A DNA stretch of 16,337 nucleotides. Origin: an uncultured Clostridia bacterium (GTDB lineage: Bacteria > Bacillota > Clostridia > TANB77 > CAG-508). Below the pieces are notes generated by a model that was given only the letters and a program-made list of their open reading frames with translations, had not been told where the DNA came from and did not search any database. Numbering within the stretch: the first letter of the stretch is position 1; each line of letters opens with the position of its first letter. This document shows, piece after piece, positions 6,831 to 14,491 of the stretch. The position numbers and the translations under genes were made by a program. The stretch lies in the NCBI GenBank assembly GCA_934132805.1, contig CAKPAB010000028.1, forward strand, positions 1 through 16,337, written 5' to 3'.

Positions 6831-7478
6831 TTATGTCCGTCCTGCTGCTGCTATTTCTAATGCTCTTTTTACATTTTCTTGTCCTTTTACTTCTGAAAAG
6901 TCTAGTTGATTTTTATTCTTTTTGTTGAATATTTTTAGTATGTCTATTTCAGTTTTTTCTATTTCTTTGTTTCCATTTAGATATCCTACTACTTCTTTTA
7001 AACTGCTTACTCCTATTATTTCTAAGTTTTTTATAACTGCTGCTTCTCTCTCGTTTGCTTTGGGCAATATTACTTTTCTTATGCCTAAGTTCATTGCTTC
7101 TATGCACATTGGTAATACTCCATTTATTCTGTTTATTTTTCCATTTAGTGATAGTTCTCCTATAAATATTGTATTTTCTAATTTTGAGTTGATTATTTTG
7201 TTTTGGGCTAATAGTATTCCTATTGCTATTGGTAGGTCATAACTTGTCCCTTCCTTTTTTGTGCTTGCTGGTGCTAAGTTTATTATTATTCTTCTACTTG
7301 GAAATTCTAGGTTACTGTTTTTTATTGCTGATTTTATTCTTTCTTTTGATTCTCTTACACTTGCGTCTGGTAGACCTACTATTTCAAATGTTGGCAGTCC
7401 TCCTGTTATGTCTGTTTGTACTTCTACTAGATTTCCTTCTATTCCTATTAGTGAAATTGTTTTTACATTTGATATCAT
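6831..7478 (-). CDS. comM: ComM N-terminal domain, frameshifted gene
   Basis: The 215-codon frame encodes the Lon-protease-like/ChlI N-terminal domain of ComM/YifB: EVQTDITGGLPTFEIVGLPD, ESKERIKSAIKNS, RIIINLAPAS, KEGTSYDLPIAIG, and FIGELSLNGKINRINGVLP. It then enters the ATPase part (VKGQENVKRALEIAAAG) and stops three codons later at 6831. Deleting one base (plus-strand G at 6839, reading GGA-C-GGA-CAT on the minus strand) restores AAAGGHNCILIGPPGSGKT and yields an ordinary ComM of about 512 residues. ATG 7478 has GAGGG seven bases upstream. The insertion is not in a homopolymer run. The gene heads the comM-dprA pair; a 32-bp inverted repeat (7515-7688) sits just upstream in what should be its promoter or leader. 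Confidence 0.9.
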   Translation of the reverse strand: MISNVKTISLIGIEGNLVEVQTDITGGLPTFEIVGLPDASVRESKERIKSAIKNSNLEFPSRRIIINLAPASTKKEGTSYDLPIAIGILLAQNKIINSKLENTIFIGELSLNGKINRINGVLPMCIEAMNLGIRKVILPKANEREAAVIKNLEIIGVSSLKEVVGYLNGNKEIEKTEIDILKIFNKKNKNQLDFSEVKGQENVKRALEIAAAGRT

Positions 7479-7514
7479 TTTATTCCCTCTTTCTTTTTTA
7501 GTTATATTTCACAG

Positions 7515-7688
7515 TCTCTCACATATTTTATAACTTGGTATATATTGTTTTTTATACCTTGGTGTCGCAATCCACATATTAAAAATACTAGTATGTCGAT
7601 TGCTCCAATTCGCACTCACATTCGTTCGTTTGGACGCTTACGCGGTATTGCAAAATAATATATACCAAGTTATAAAATATGTGAGAGA
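7515..7688. repeat. Inverted-repeat (giant hairpin) element 2
   Basis: 7515-7546 and 7657-7688 form a perfect 32-bp inverted repeat (arm beginning TCTCTCACATATTTTATAAC), with four more pairs after one mismatch. The loop (7547-7656, 110 nt) is richer in G, C and CpG than its surroundings, carries a smaller GCAATC/GATTGC stem, and has no open frame of note. It lies between the divergent comM and penicillin-binding protein genes. Architecture (arms of 30-50 bp, loop of about 110 nt) parallels element 1, but arm sequences differ. Confidence 0.8.
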
Positions 7689-7771
7689 TTATGAGCTATA
7701 ATATTTTTTCAGATTTGTTCTTTAAAATTTAATAAATTTATTGATTTTTTGCCCTCTTTAATATAAAATAA

Positions 7772-7780
7772 TGTTATAAT
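7772..7780 (+). promoter_or_regulatory. Extended -10 promoter for the penicillin-binding protein gene
   Basis: TGTTATAAT (TATAAT at 7775-7780 with upstream TG) has the same extended -10 as the rsmA promoter. No -35 match is seen at the right distance. Transcription would start near 7787, giving a very short leader before the ribosome binding site. Confidence 0.5.
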
Positions 7781-7805
7781 TTTTAACAAAAGAGTGGTGA
7801 AAAAA

Positions 7806-10061
7806 TTGGATAAGAAAAACAAAAAACAAAAAACAAAAAAAACAAATAAAGTTACACAGATAAATACTGAATTCAAATCACAAAATTTTATATACATAAA
7901 AAAAATTAAAACAATCTTTATAGTAGTAATCATTATTTTTGTACTACTGGTTGGCAGAATTGGTTTCTTACAATTTGTACAGGGAAATTATTTAAAAGAG
8001 CTTGCATATAACCAGCAGTCAATAAATCAAATAATAAGTCCAAAAAGGGGCTCTATCTATGATTCTACTGGAAAAGTGCTTGCTACAAGTGCTTCTGTTG
8101 ATACAATTACAATAAATCCAGAAAAAATCAAAGATTCTAAAAATAGCGAAAATACCCAAGCATTAAAAGAAAAAGTTGCAAAAGCCTTTTCTGATATATT
8201 TGAACTTGATTATGATGAAACTTTGAATAAGGTAACTAGTAGCTCAAAAGTTGAGACAATTGCTAAAAAAGTTGAACAAGATAAAGTCGATCAGTTAAAA
8301 AAATGGATGGATGATAATAATGTTTCTTCTGGTATAAATATAGATGAAGATACAAAAAGATATTATCCTTATAGTACTGTCTTGTCAAATGTTCTTGGAT
8401 CTTGTGGTAGTGATAATCAAGGTTTGTCTGGAATTGAGTATGAATGGGATGATATTTTGTCTGGTACTCCTGGAAAAATTGTTAGTTCTAAAAGTGCTAG
8501 CCAAGAAGAAATTCCTAATACTGAGGAGACTTATATTGCTGCAGAGGATGGTAGTGATTTAACTCTTACAATTGATTTAAATATTCAAACTATTGTTGAA
8601 AAATATTTAAAACAAGCTGTTGAAGAAAAAAATGTTGAAAATGGTGGAAATTGTATTGTTATGGACCCTAAAACTGGCGATATTTTAGCAATGGCTTCAT
8701 ATCCTAACTATGACCTAAATCAACCTTTTACTCCTAATGAATATGTTGCTAAAACTTATGATTCTTTAAGTGCAGATGAGAAAAATGAGGCAATTTATAA
8801 AATGTGGTCTAATAAGTCTGTTTCTGAATTATATGAGCCTGGTTCTGTTTTTAAATTGATTACTGCTTCTGCTGCTTTAGAAGAGAATATAACAGGTACT
8901 GATGTTGCTGGTGATTTTCATTGCTCAGGCTCTGAAAATGTTGATGGTGTGAAGATAAATTGTTGGTCTTCTAACCCTCATGGAGACCAATCTTTAAGAA
9001 ATGCTTTGGAAAATTCTTGCAACCCTGCACTTATACAATTGGGTACTAGAATTGGTACTGCTACATTGTATAAATACTATAAGTCTTTTGGTTTTTTTGA
9101 TAAAACTAATATTGATTTACCTGGAGAGGCTAGTTCTATATTTAAAGAAGAGTCTACTGTAATTCCTGTTGAAAGAGCAACTTATTCTTTTGGACAACGT
9201 TTTAGTATTACTCCTATACAAATGATTACAGCAATTGCCTCTATTGCAAATAATGGTGTTTTAATGAAACCAAGAATTGTTAAGTCAATTACTAATACTG
9301 ATACAGGTGCTGTTACTAATATAGATACAGAAGAAGTTAGACAAGTTATTTCTTCTGATACAGCTGCAAAGGTAAAATCTATGATGCAATCTGTTGTTGA
9401 AAATGGTACTGGTTGGCGTGGTGGAGTTACTGGATATACTGTAGGCGGTAAAACTGGTACTTCAGAGCCTAGAGCTGGAAGAGAAGATGTTGATGGATAT
9501 GTTGCTACTTATGTTGCAATTTCTCCTGTTGAGGATACTCAAGTTGTTTTATTACTTAATTTGTATAAACCTCCAAAGAGTAATCACCAAGGTGGTACTT
9601 TGGCTGGTCCAGTTGTTTCTCAAATGTTAACAGAAATCTTACCTTATTTGGGTATACCTTCTGATGCAGATTCTACTGATGATGAAGATTTGATTACTGT
9701 TCCTGAAATTAGGAATAAAACAATTGCTGAGGCTGAAAAGATTTTGAAAAATGCTGGCTTTGATGTAAAAATTTCAACTTCTAATGATAAAAATAGTACT
9801 TTGGTAACCGACCAAGTTCCTAAGCCTGGAATTTCTTTATCAAAAGGCTCTACAATTATGTTGTATGACCAAGATACTAGAACTTCTGCAACTGTTCCAG
9901 ATTTAACTGGAAAGAGTAAGTATCAGGCTACTTCTGAATTAAAAAATGCAAATTTAAATATTAGTGTTGAGGGTACTGGTACTGTTGTTTCACAAGACCC
10001 ACCAAAGGGCTCTAATGTTGATGCAGGTACTGTTGTAAAAGTTACTTTGAAACAACATTAA
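7806..10061 (+). CDS. Class B penicillin-binding protein with two PASTA domains (SpoVD/PBP2x-like)
   Basis: The protein has a Lys-rich cytoplasmic tail, one membrane segment (about residues 32-54), a PBP dimerisation domain starting at SPKRGSIYDSTGKVLA, a transpeptidase domain, and two C-terminal PASTA repeats (about 630-694 and 695-751). Counting from the TTG, the active-site motifs are S347-V-F-K350, S404-C-N406 and K549-T-G551, all intact. It cross-links peptidoglycan outside the membrane; homologues are PBP2x of division and SpoVD of the spore cortex, and the sequence does not decide between them. Start: TTG 7806 is preferred because GTGGTG (7794-7799) lies 6 bases upstream, just as GGTG does before the XRE gene. 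GTG at 7794 is the longest alternative (755 residues). No mraY, murE or other division-cluster neighbour follows; the next gene converges. Confidence 0.95.
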   Translation: MDKKNKKQKTKKTNKVTQINTEFKSQNFIYIKKIKTIFIVVIIIFVLLVGRIGFLQFVQGNYLKELAYNQQSINQIISPKRGSIYDSTGKVLATSASVDTITINPEKIKDSKNSENTQALKEKVAKAFSDIFELDYDETLNKVTSSSKVETIAKKVEQDKVDQLKKWMDDNNVSSGINIDEDTKRYYPYSTVLSNVLGSCGSDNQGLSGIEYEWDDILSGTPGKIVSSKSASQEEIPNTEETYIAAEDGSDLTLTIDLNIQTIVEKYLKQAVEEKNVENGGNCIVMDPKTGDILAMASYPNYDLNQPFTPNEYVAKTYDSLSADEKNEAIYKMWSNKSVSELYEPGSVFKLITASAALEENITGTDVAGDFHCSGSENVDGVKINCWSSNPHGDQSLRNALENSCNPALIQLGTRIGTATLYKYYKSFGFFDKTNIDLPGEASSIFKEESTVIPVERATYSFGQRFSITPIQMITAIASIANNGVLMKPRIVKSITNTDTGAVTNIDTEEVRQVISSDTAAKVKSMMQSVVENGTGWRGGVTGYTVGGKTGTSEPRAGREDVDGYVATYVAISPVEDTQVVLLLNLYKPPKSNHQGGTLAGPVVSQMLTEILPYLGIPSDADSTDDEDLITVPEIRNKTIAEAEKILKNAGFDVKISTSNDKNSTLVTDQVPKPGISLSKGSTIMLYDQDTRTSATVPDLTGKSKYQATSELKNANLNISVEGTGTVVSQDPPKGSNVDAGTVVKVTLKQH

Positions 10062-10070
10062 ATATAATTT

Positions 10071-10095
10071 TAAGAGGGATATTATTTCCCTCTTA
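10071..10095. terminator. Bidirectional terminator between PBP and Rpn genes
   Basis: TAAGAGGGA (10071-10079) and TCCCTCTTA (10087-10095) form a perfect 9-bp stem with a 7-nt loop, flanked by T-rich sequence on both strands. It lies 9 bases after the PBP stop codon, and its right arm contains the stop codon (10093-10095) of the convergent minus-strand gene. Confidence 0.7.
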
Positions 10096-10728
10096 TTCCA
10101 TTCTTTCTTCAACCCAAAACTTTTCTGCTTTTTCATCTAGTTGTTTTATATATTTGTTTTGTTTTTTTATTTTTTCTAATGTTATTCCGTCACATCCTTT
10201 TATATATTGCAACCATTGTTCTTTTTCTGTCATCTCCCCAAATGTTTCACATCTAAATTTTGGCAATTCTATAGAAATCATTTCTATTTCTTCTAGTTGT
10301 ATGTCTCCTTCATTTGCTTTTATTTTTATTGTTTTTTCAAATCCTCTTGAAGAAAAATAGCTAAAGTCTAATAAATTTATTGTTATTGTTCTTGCAAATT
10401 CTCTGTTATCTCCATATTCTTGTTGATTTAAGTGTATTTGTGAATAGTACATTAGCATTTTTGTTTGAACATAAATTCCGTCTATAAATTGTATTCCTAC
10501 ATTTAGTTCTTCATTTTCGTCTGTTGTTATTCTTACATCTGCTATTCCAAAATTTTCTTCACTTGGTAAATATTTTTCTTTTTTCTTTAAATATGGGTTT
10601 AGCTCTATTTCTTTTATTTTTATATCTAATATTGCTTCTATAAAGTTTTTTAGGATGTCTATACATGCTTCAGAGTTTAGTATTTTTCTGAATACATAAT
10701 TGCTGTTTGCTATGAATTTTCGGTTCAC
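10093..10728 (-). CDS. Rpn/PD-(D/E)XK transposase-family protein with degenerate active site
   Basis: This 211-residue protein resembles the Rpn (recombination-promoting nuclease, PDDEXK-type transposase) family. It opens with MNRKFIANSNYVFRKIL, continues with a helical segment, then the nuclease core at IADVRITTDENEELNVGIQF (residues 62-81). The family normally has Asp, then Glu-x-Gln; here D64 and Q80 are present but the expected catalytic Glu is Gly78. A later MTEKEQWLQYIKG segment and a charged C-terminus (KIKKQNKYIKQLDEKAEKFW) also fit the family. Family members promote RecA-independent recombination or act in defence; this copy may be inactive or a DNA-binding relic. The GTG at 10728 has GAGG about 8 bases upstream. 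It is preceded by a perfect-consensus promoter (10829-10857) and ends in a bidirectional terminator. Confidence 0.75.
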   Translation of the reverse strand: MNRKFIANSNYVFRKILNSEACIDILKNFIEAILDIKIKEIELNPYLKKKEKYLPSEENFGIADVRITTDENEELNVGIQFIDGIYVQTKMLMYYSQIHLNQQEYGDNREFARTITINLLDFSYFSSRGFEKTIKIKANEGDIQLEEIEMISIELPKFRCETFGEMTEKEQWLQYIKGCDGITLEKIKKQNKYIKQLDEKAEKFWVEERME

Positions 10729-10773
10729 TTTCTTTTCCTCACCTCCATTTTTTGATTTTAATTTGGATGTTGT

Positions 10774-10787
10774 AATTAGATCTAATT
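10774..10787. promoter_or_regulatory. 14-bp perfect palindrome in the Rpn leader
   Basis: AATTAGATCTAATT is a perfect palindrome located between the promoter at 10829-10857 and the gene start at 10728. It could be an operator or chance in AT-rich DNA. Confidence 0.25.
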
Positions 10788-10828
10788 TTTATTTGATAAA
10801 AAACTTTTTTGGACTTAAATTTAAATAG

Positions 10829-10857
10829 ATTATATATTTTTATTTTTTTTATGTCAA
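10829..10857 (-). promoter_or_regulatory. Consensus sigma-A promoter for the 10093-10728 gene
   Basis: On the minus strand TTGACA (10857-10852) is followed by a 17-bp spacer and TATAAT (10834-10829), a perfect match in both hexamers and spacing. The leader would be about 90 bases. Confidence 0.7.
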
Positions 10858-10885
10858 TATCTTTTTCTGATTTTCTTAAAAAATC

Positions 10886-10921
10886 GACCGCAAAATTCGA
10901 CATTTTTGGAATTATGCGGTC
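10886..10921 (-). terminator. Terminator of the ispG-ispH operon
   Basis: GACCGCA-A-AATTC (10886-10898) pairs with GAATT-A-TGCGGTC (10909-10921) through 12 pairs with one mismatch and a 10-nt loop. On the minus strand it is followed by GATTTTTT. It begins 5 bases past the stop codon at 10927. Its 10889-10904 portion recurs exactly at 16056-16071. Confidence 0.7.
10889..10904. repeat. 16-nt repeat containing TTCGACA (copy 1)
   Basis: CGCAAAATTCGACATT occurs here and again at 16056-16071, both times inside a hairpin and both roughly 160-170 bp upstream of an Rpn-family gene. It contains TTCGACA, the reverse complement of the Spo0A-box core TGTCGAA. Confidence 0.6.
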
Positions 10922-10926
10922 AATAT

Positions 10927-12465
10927 TTATTTAATAAGTTCTTTTATTACATCTTCTATACTACTTTGTGGTGTTGATGCTCCTGCCATTATACCTATTT
11001 TTTTTGCATTTTTTATGTCATCTTGTATATTTTCTAATTCTTTGTAAGTTTCTATACATATTGTTTGCTTGCAATTTTCTAGTGCTACTTCATATAGTTT
11101 TTTTGTATTTGAACTATTTTTTCCACCAATTATTATCATCATATCAACTTTTTTTGATATTTCTTTTGTTTCTATTTGTCTTTGTTCTGTTGTTGCACAT
11201 ATTGTATTTTTTATAACTAGCTCTATATCTCGTGGCAGTTCATTTTCAATAATTTCTTTTATAATATAAAATTTTTCTAAACTATATGTTGTTTGTGATA
11301 TTACTAAAAGTTTTTTTATTCCTGATTTCTCCAGCCTTTCTAATGCTTTAAATGTGTCGTCTTCTTTTTCTATTATATATGAATTTTGGGAGCAATGGCT
11401 AATTGTTCCTAAATTTTCTGGATGTTTTTTGCTTCCACATAAAAATATAAAATATCCTTTTTTTGCATATTCTTCAGCGATTTTGTGTATTTTTAAAACG
11501 TTTGGACATGTATAGTCTTTTAATTCTATATTTTTTTGTTGTGCTTCTTCATAAATTTCTTTTGGAACTCCATGTGCTCTTATTATTGTTGTTCCATTTG
11601 AGTCGTTTATATCTTCTATAAATGTAATTCCCTGATCTTTTAGTTCTTCTACTACTTGTTTGTTATGTACTATTTCTCCTAAGCAATATATATGCTCTTC
11701 CGAATTTTTTACCTCGTTTTCTGCACCTTCTACTGCTCTTTTTACACCATAACAAAAACCAGCCGTTTTTCCAATTACTATTTTATTTATTTTTTCTAGA
11801 AAATCTAATATAAACTTAACACAATTTTCTGTTATTTCTTCCATCTCATTTTGTGTAAATATCTGATATTCTTTGTTTTCACATTTGTAAAGAATATTTT
11901 CTTTATTTTCTATATAATTATTTAGATATTCTATTGTTTTTTCTGCATCTTGTTTTGTTATGTCGAATTCTTCTACTATTTTGTTTATTGATAACATTTT
12001 TTCATCATATTTTATATTTGGTAGTTGGTGTTTTTGATATATGTAATTTGCATATATTTTAAAGTCATTTACTTTTATTTTTCTTAATGTTTCTTTGTCA
12101 CATGCTATTTCTTTTCCAGTGTTTAATTTTACTCCTATTACTTTTCCATCTTCCCAAATTGCTTTTGTAGAATATGTTATATTATTAAAGTAATAGTCTG
12201 TCATTAGATGTGTTAAACTACCTAGAACTATAGTTTTATGTATATCGTTTATATATTTTATATAAAATTTTCTGTATGATTTAAAATCTTTTTCTCCATC
12301 ATAATGTGTTATTTTATGTGATATTATTTTGCTTATACCTTTTACAACAAACCCGTTATTTATGTCTGGTACTACATTTCCAAACATGAATAAGTTTTTA
12401 TCTATATCTGATATTTTTGTTGATAACTTATCTGCTATTTCTAAATGTACTCCCCAAGATGGCAT
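10927..12465 (-). CDS. ispH: Fusion: zinc-dependent phospholipase-C-like domain + IspH
   Basis: One continuous frame of 512 residues. Residues 1-225 resemble the Zn_dep_PLPC family: MPSWGVH (W4, H7), GNVVPDIN (D34), SHKITHYD (H50, H54) and SLTHLMTDYYF (H86, D90) reproduce the Trp/His/Asp/HxxxD zinc-ligand pattern. Residues 226-512 are a complete IspH (4-hydroxy-3-methylbut-2-enyl diphosphate reductase): GFCYGV, EIVHN, RAHG, TCPNV, HPE, ICATTEQRQ, NSSNT and ASTPQ, with the [4Fe-4S] cysteines at C238, C320 and C423. IspH makes IPP and DMAPP in the last MEP step, directly after IspG, whose gene lies 11 bp upstream. The IspH part has no ATG at its natural start (ATA at 11790) and no ribosome binding site there, so it must be translated as the fusion. 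ATG 12465 has AGGAGG at ideal spacing. The role of the N-terminal domain is unknown. Confidence 0.92.
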   Translation of the reverse strand: MPSWGVHLEIADKLSTKISDIDKNLFMFGNVVPDINNGFVVKGISKIISHKITHYDGEKDFKSYRKFYIKYINDIHKTIVLGSLTHLMTDYYFNNITYSTKAIWEDGKVIGVKLNTGKEIACDKETLRKIKVNDFKIYANYIYQKHQLPNIKYDEKMLSINKIVEEFDITKQDAEKTIEYLNNYIENKENILYKCENKEYQIFTQNEMEEITENCVKFILDFLEKINKIVIGKTAGFCYGVKRAVEGAENEVKNSEEHIYCLGEIVHNKQVVEELKDQGITFIEDINDSNGTTIIRAHGVPKEIYEEAQQKNIELKDYTCPNVLKIHKIAEEYAKKGYFIFLCGSKKHPENLGTISHCSQNSYIIEKEDDTFKALERLEKSGIKKLLVISQTTYSLEKFYIIKEIIENELPRDIELVIKNTICATTEQRQIETKEISKKVDMMIIIGGKNSSNTKKLYEVALENCKQTICIETYKELENIQDDIKNAKKIGIMAGASTPQSSIEDVIKELIK

Positions 12466-12476
12466 TTTTATTCCTC

Positions 12477-13538
12477 CTATTTTTTTATCATTTCTAATAT
12501 TTCTTTTTTCAATTCTTCTACAATCTTGTCTTGTGGAATTTTTCTAATTATTTCTCCTTTTTTGAATAATAGCCCTTCTTGTATTCCTCCTGCTATTCCA
12601 ATGTCTGCATTTCTGGCTTCTCCTGGTCCATTTACAGCACATCCCATAACTGCTACTGTTATGTCTGATTCTATTGTTTGTAAAAATTCTTCGACTTCTT
12701 TTGCTATTGGGATTAAGTCTATTTGTGTTCTTCCACATGTTGGGCAGGCTACTAGTGTTGGTGAGTTTTTGTATAAATTACAGTCTTTTAAAATTTCTTT
12801 TGCTACTTTTATTTCTTTTATTGGGTCGTCTGAAAGTGATACTCTTAGTGTGTCCCCTATCCCTTCTCTTAGTAATATTCCAAGCCCTATACTTGATTTT
12901 ATTGTTCCACTAAATTCTGTTCCTGCTTCTGTGATTCCTAGGTGTAATGGACAGTCGAATGTTTTGGCTGCTTCTTCGTATGCTGATATGCATAAGTCCA
13001 AATTTGATGCTTTTAATGATATTGCATAATTGTGAAAATCAAGTTTTTCTAATATTTCTACATGTCTTTTTGCACTTTCTACCATTGCTTGTGCTGTTGG
13101 TTTTCCTTCATTTTTTTCTAATAGGTCTTTTTCTAGTGACCCAGCATTTACTCCTATTCTGATTGGAATGTTTTTTTCTTTGCATTTGTCTACAACCATT
13201 TTTACTTTTTCTTCTGTTCCTATATTTCCTGGGTTTATTCTTACTTTGTCTACTCCTGCTTCTATTGCTTCTAATGCTATTTTGTAGTCGAAGTGAATGT
13301 CTGCTACTATTGGTATGTGTATTTGTTTTTTTATTTCTTTGATTGCTTTTGCGTCTTCTATATCTAGACATGCTACTCTTATTATTTCACATCCTGCCTG
13401 CTCTAGCTCTAATATTTGTTTTACTGTTGATTTTATGTCTTTTGTTTTTGTGTTACACATTGATTGTATTACTACTTTGTTTTGTCCACCTATTTGCACA
13501 TTTCCTACCATTATTTTTCTTGTATTTGTTCTTATCAT
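12477..13538 (-). CDS. ispG: 4-hydroxy-3-methylbut-2-enyl diphosphate synthase IspG
   Basis: A 353-residue IspG (GcpE) of normal bacterial length without insertion domain. The TIM-barrel part contains [40 protein letters not shown] and HLGITEAG; the C-terminal iron-sulfur domain has CPTC (C265, C268), C300 in [11 protein letters not shown] and E307, with the same spacing as the cluster ligands of the E. coli enzyme. It reduces methylerythritol cyclodiphosphate to HMBPP using ferredoxin or flavodoxin electrons, in the cytoplasm. ATG 13538 has AAGGAG about 7 bases upstream. It is the first gene of a two-gene operon with the IspH fusion (11-bp gap). A small hairpin (13620-13641) lies upstream; no clear promoter was found. 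Confidence 0.97.
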   Translation of the reverse strand: MIRTNTRKIMVGNVQIGGQNKVVIQSMCNTKTKDIKSTVKQILELEQAGCEIIRVACLDIEDAKAIKEIKKQIHIPIVADIHFDYKIALEAIEAGVDKVRINPGNIGTEEKVKMVVDKCKEKNIPIRIGVNAGSLEKDLLEKNEGKPTAQAMVESAKRHVEILEKLDFHNYAISLKASNLDLCISAYEEAAKTFDCPLHLGITEAGTEFSGTIKSSIGLGILLREGIGDTLRVSLSDDPIKEIKVAKEILKDCNLYKNSPTLVACPTCGRTQIDLIPIAKEVEEFLQTIESDITVAVMGCAVNGPGEARNADIGIAGGIQEGLLFKKGEIIRKIPQDKIVEELKKEILEMIKK

Positions 13539-13619
13539 TTTTATTCTCCTTTTATATTTACTATTTGTTTTTGTGCGAAAATTATGAAGTGATTTTTGTG
13601 ATGTGTAGTTTTATATATT

Positions 13620-13641
13620 AGGAAAGTTGCATAACTTTCTT
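13620..13641. other. Small inverted repeat upstream of ispG
   Basis: AGGAAAGTT (13620-13628) and AACTTTCTT (13633-13641) form a 9-bp stem around GCAT. It lies between the response-regulator terminator and ispG. It may be an operator or a second stop structure; no T-run follows it directly on the minus strand. Confidence 0.35.
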
Positions 13642-13651
13642 AGTATATAAA

Positions 13652-13679
13652 AAAATAGAAAGAGAATTCTTTCTATTTT
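13652..13679 (-). terminator. Terminator overlapping the response-regulator stop codon
   Basis: AAAATAGAAAGA (13652-13663) and TCTTTCTATTTT (13668-13679) form a perfect 12-bp stem with a 4-nt loop. On the minus strand it ends in a run of seven T. The stop codon (13673-13675) lies inside the stem. Confidence 0.8.
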
Positions 13680-14446
13680 GATGCTATGTAATATCCTACT
13701 CCTCTTTTTGTTATTAGTATTTTTGGACTAGATGTATCTTTTTCTATTTTTTCTCTTATTCTTCTTACAGTAACGTCTACAGTTCTTATGTCTCCATAGT
13801 ATTCATATCCCCATACTTTTTCAAGTAGTGTTTCTCTTGTTATTACTTGACCTGGTTGTGATGCTAGAAATTTTAATACTTCAAATTCTCTTAGTGTTAG
13901 GTCTATTATTTTTCCTCTTACTTTTACTTCAAATCTATCTACATCAAGTTCTATTTCATTCACTTTTATTTTGCTTGTGTTTGTTGTTTCTTCTGCTGAT
14001 GTTGCTTGCATTGTTGGTATTATTGGTGCCTCTGGTATGTTTTCTTTTATTATTGCTGCTATTTCGTTTTTTCTTAAATTGGCTTTTACTCTTGCCATTA
14101 GTTCTCTTACACTAAATGGTTTTGTGATGTAGTCGTCTGCTCCTAATTCTAATCCAACTATTTTGTCTATTTCTGCGTCTTTTGCTGTTAGCATTAATAT
14201 TGGTATATTTAGATAGTTTTTTACTGTTTTGCATACTGTTAGTCCGTCCATTTTTGGCAACATTATGTCTAGTAGCATTAGGTCTGGTTTTTGCTCTAAT
14301 GCGATGTTTACTGCTGTTACTCCGTCTGTTGCTTCTAATGTTTCGTATCCTTCTTTTTGTAAGTTATATACTAGTACGTCGATTATTGCTTGTTCATCAT
14401 CTACTACTAGTACCTTTTTTGTTTCTTTTTCTAAATTTTCTTCCAC
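13673..14446 (-). CDS. OmpR-family response regulator, WalR/PhoP-like
   Basis: A 257-residue regulator with a receiver domain (about residues 10-125) and an OmpR/PhoB winged-helix domain (about 160-257). Receiver residues are intact: acidic pair D16-D17 in VVDDE, phosphoacceptor D60 in LLDIMLP, T87 and K109 in TKPFS. The DNA-binding part shows LTLREFEVLKFLASQPGQVI, RETLLEKVWGYEYYGDIRTV and TVRRIREKIE, with the C-terminal GVGYYI. Overall it most resembles WalR (YycF), which controls cell-wall metabolism, though PhoP is close. The start is GTG 14446, preceded by AAGGCGG; the longer frame to an ATG at 14515 would run across the -10 region. No sensor kinase gene is adjacent, which is unusual for WalR. 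A TGTAAC-N5-TGTAAC site lies upstream (14544-14560), suggesting autoregulation. Confidence 0.92.
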   Translation of the reverse strand: MEENLEKETKKVLVVDDEQAIIDVLVYNLQKEGYETLEATDGVTAVNIALEQKPDLMLLDIMLPKMDGLTVCKTVKNYLNIPILMLTAKDAEIDKIVGLELGADDYITKPFSVRELMARVKANLRKNEIAAIIKENIPEAPIIPTMQATSAEETTNTSKIKVNEIELDVDRFEVKVRGKIIDLTLREFEVLKFLASQPGQVITRETLLEKVWGYEYYGDIRTVDVTVRRIREKIEKDTSSPKILITKRGVGYYIASK

Positions 14447-14491
14447 AAAAATTCCGCCTTTCTGTAGCTTTATTTTTATATATTTATTTAT

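Noticed and set aside
7780..7800. GTG at 7794 as start of the penicillin-binding protein
   Set aside because: It is possible, but it lacks an upstream ribosome binding site, whereas GTGGTG itself sits at the right distance from TTG 7806.
11780..11795. Separate ispH translation start at the domain junction
   Set aside because: The codon is ATA, no ribosome binding site precedes it, and no stop codon separates it from the upstream domain. A fusion is the simpler reading.
12445..13029. 194-codon plus-strand frame opposite ispG
   Set aside because: It is entirely antisense to intact ispG and lacks family resemblance.
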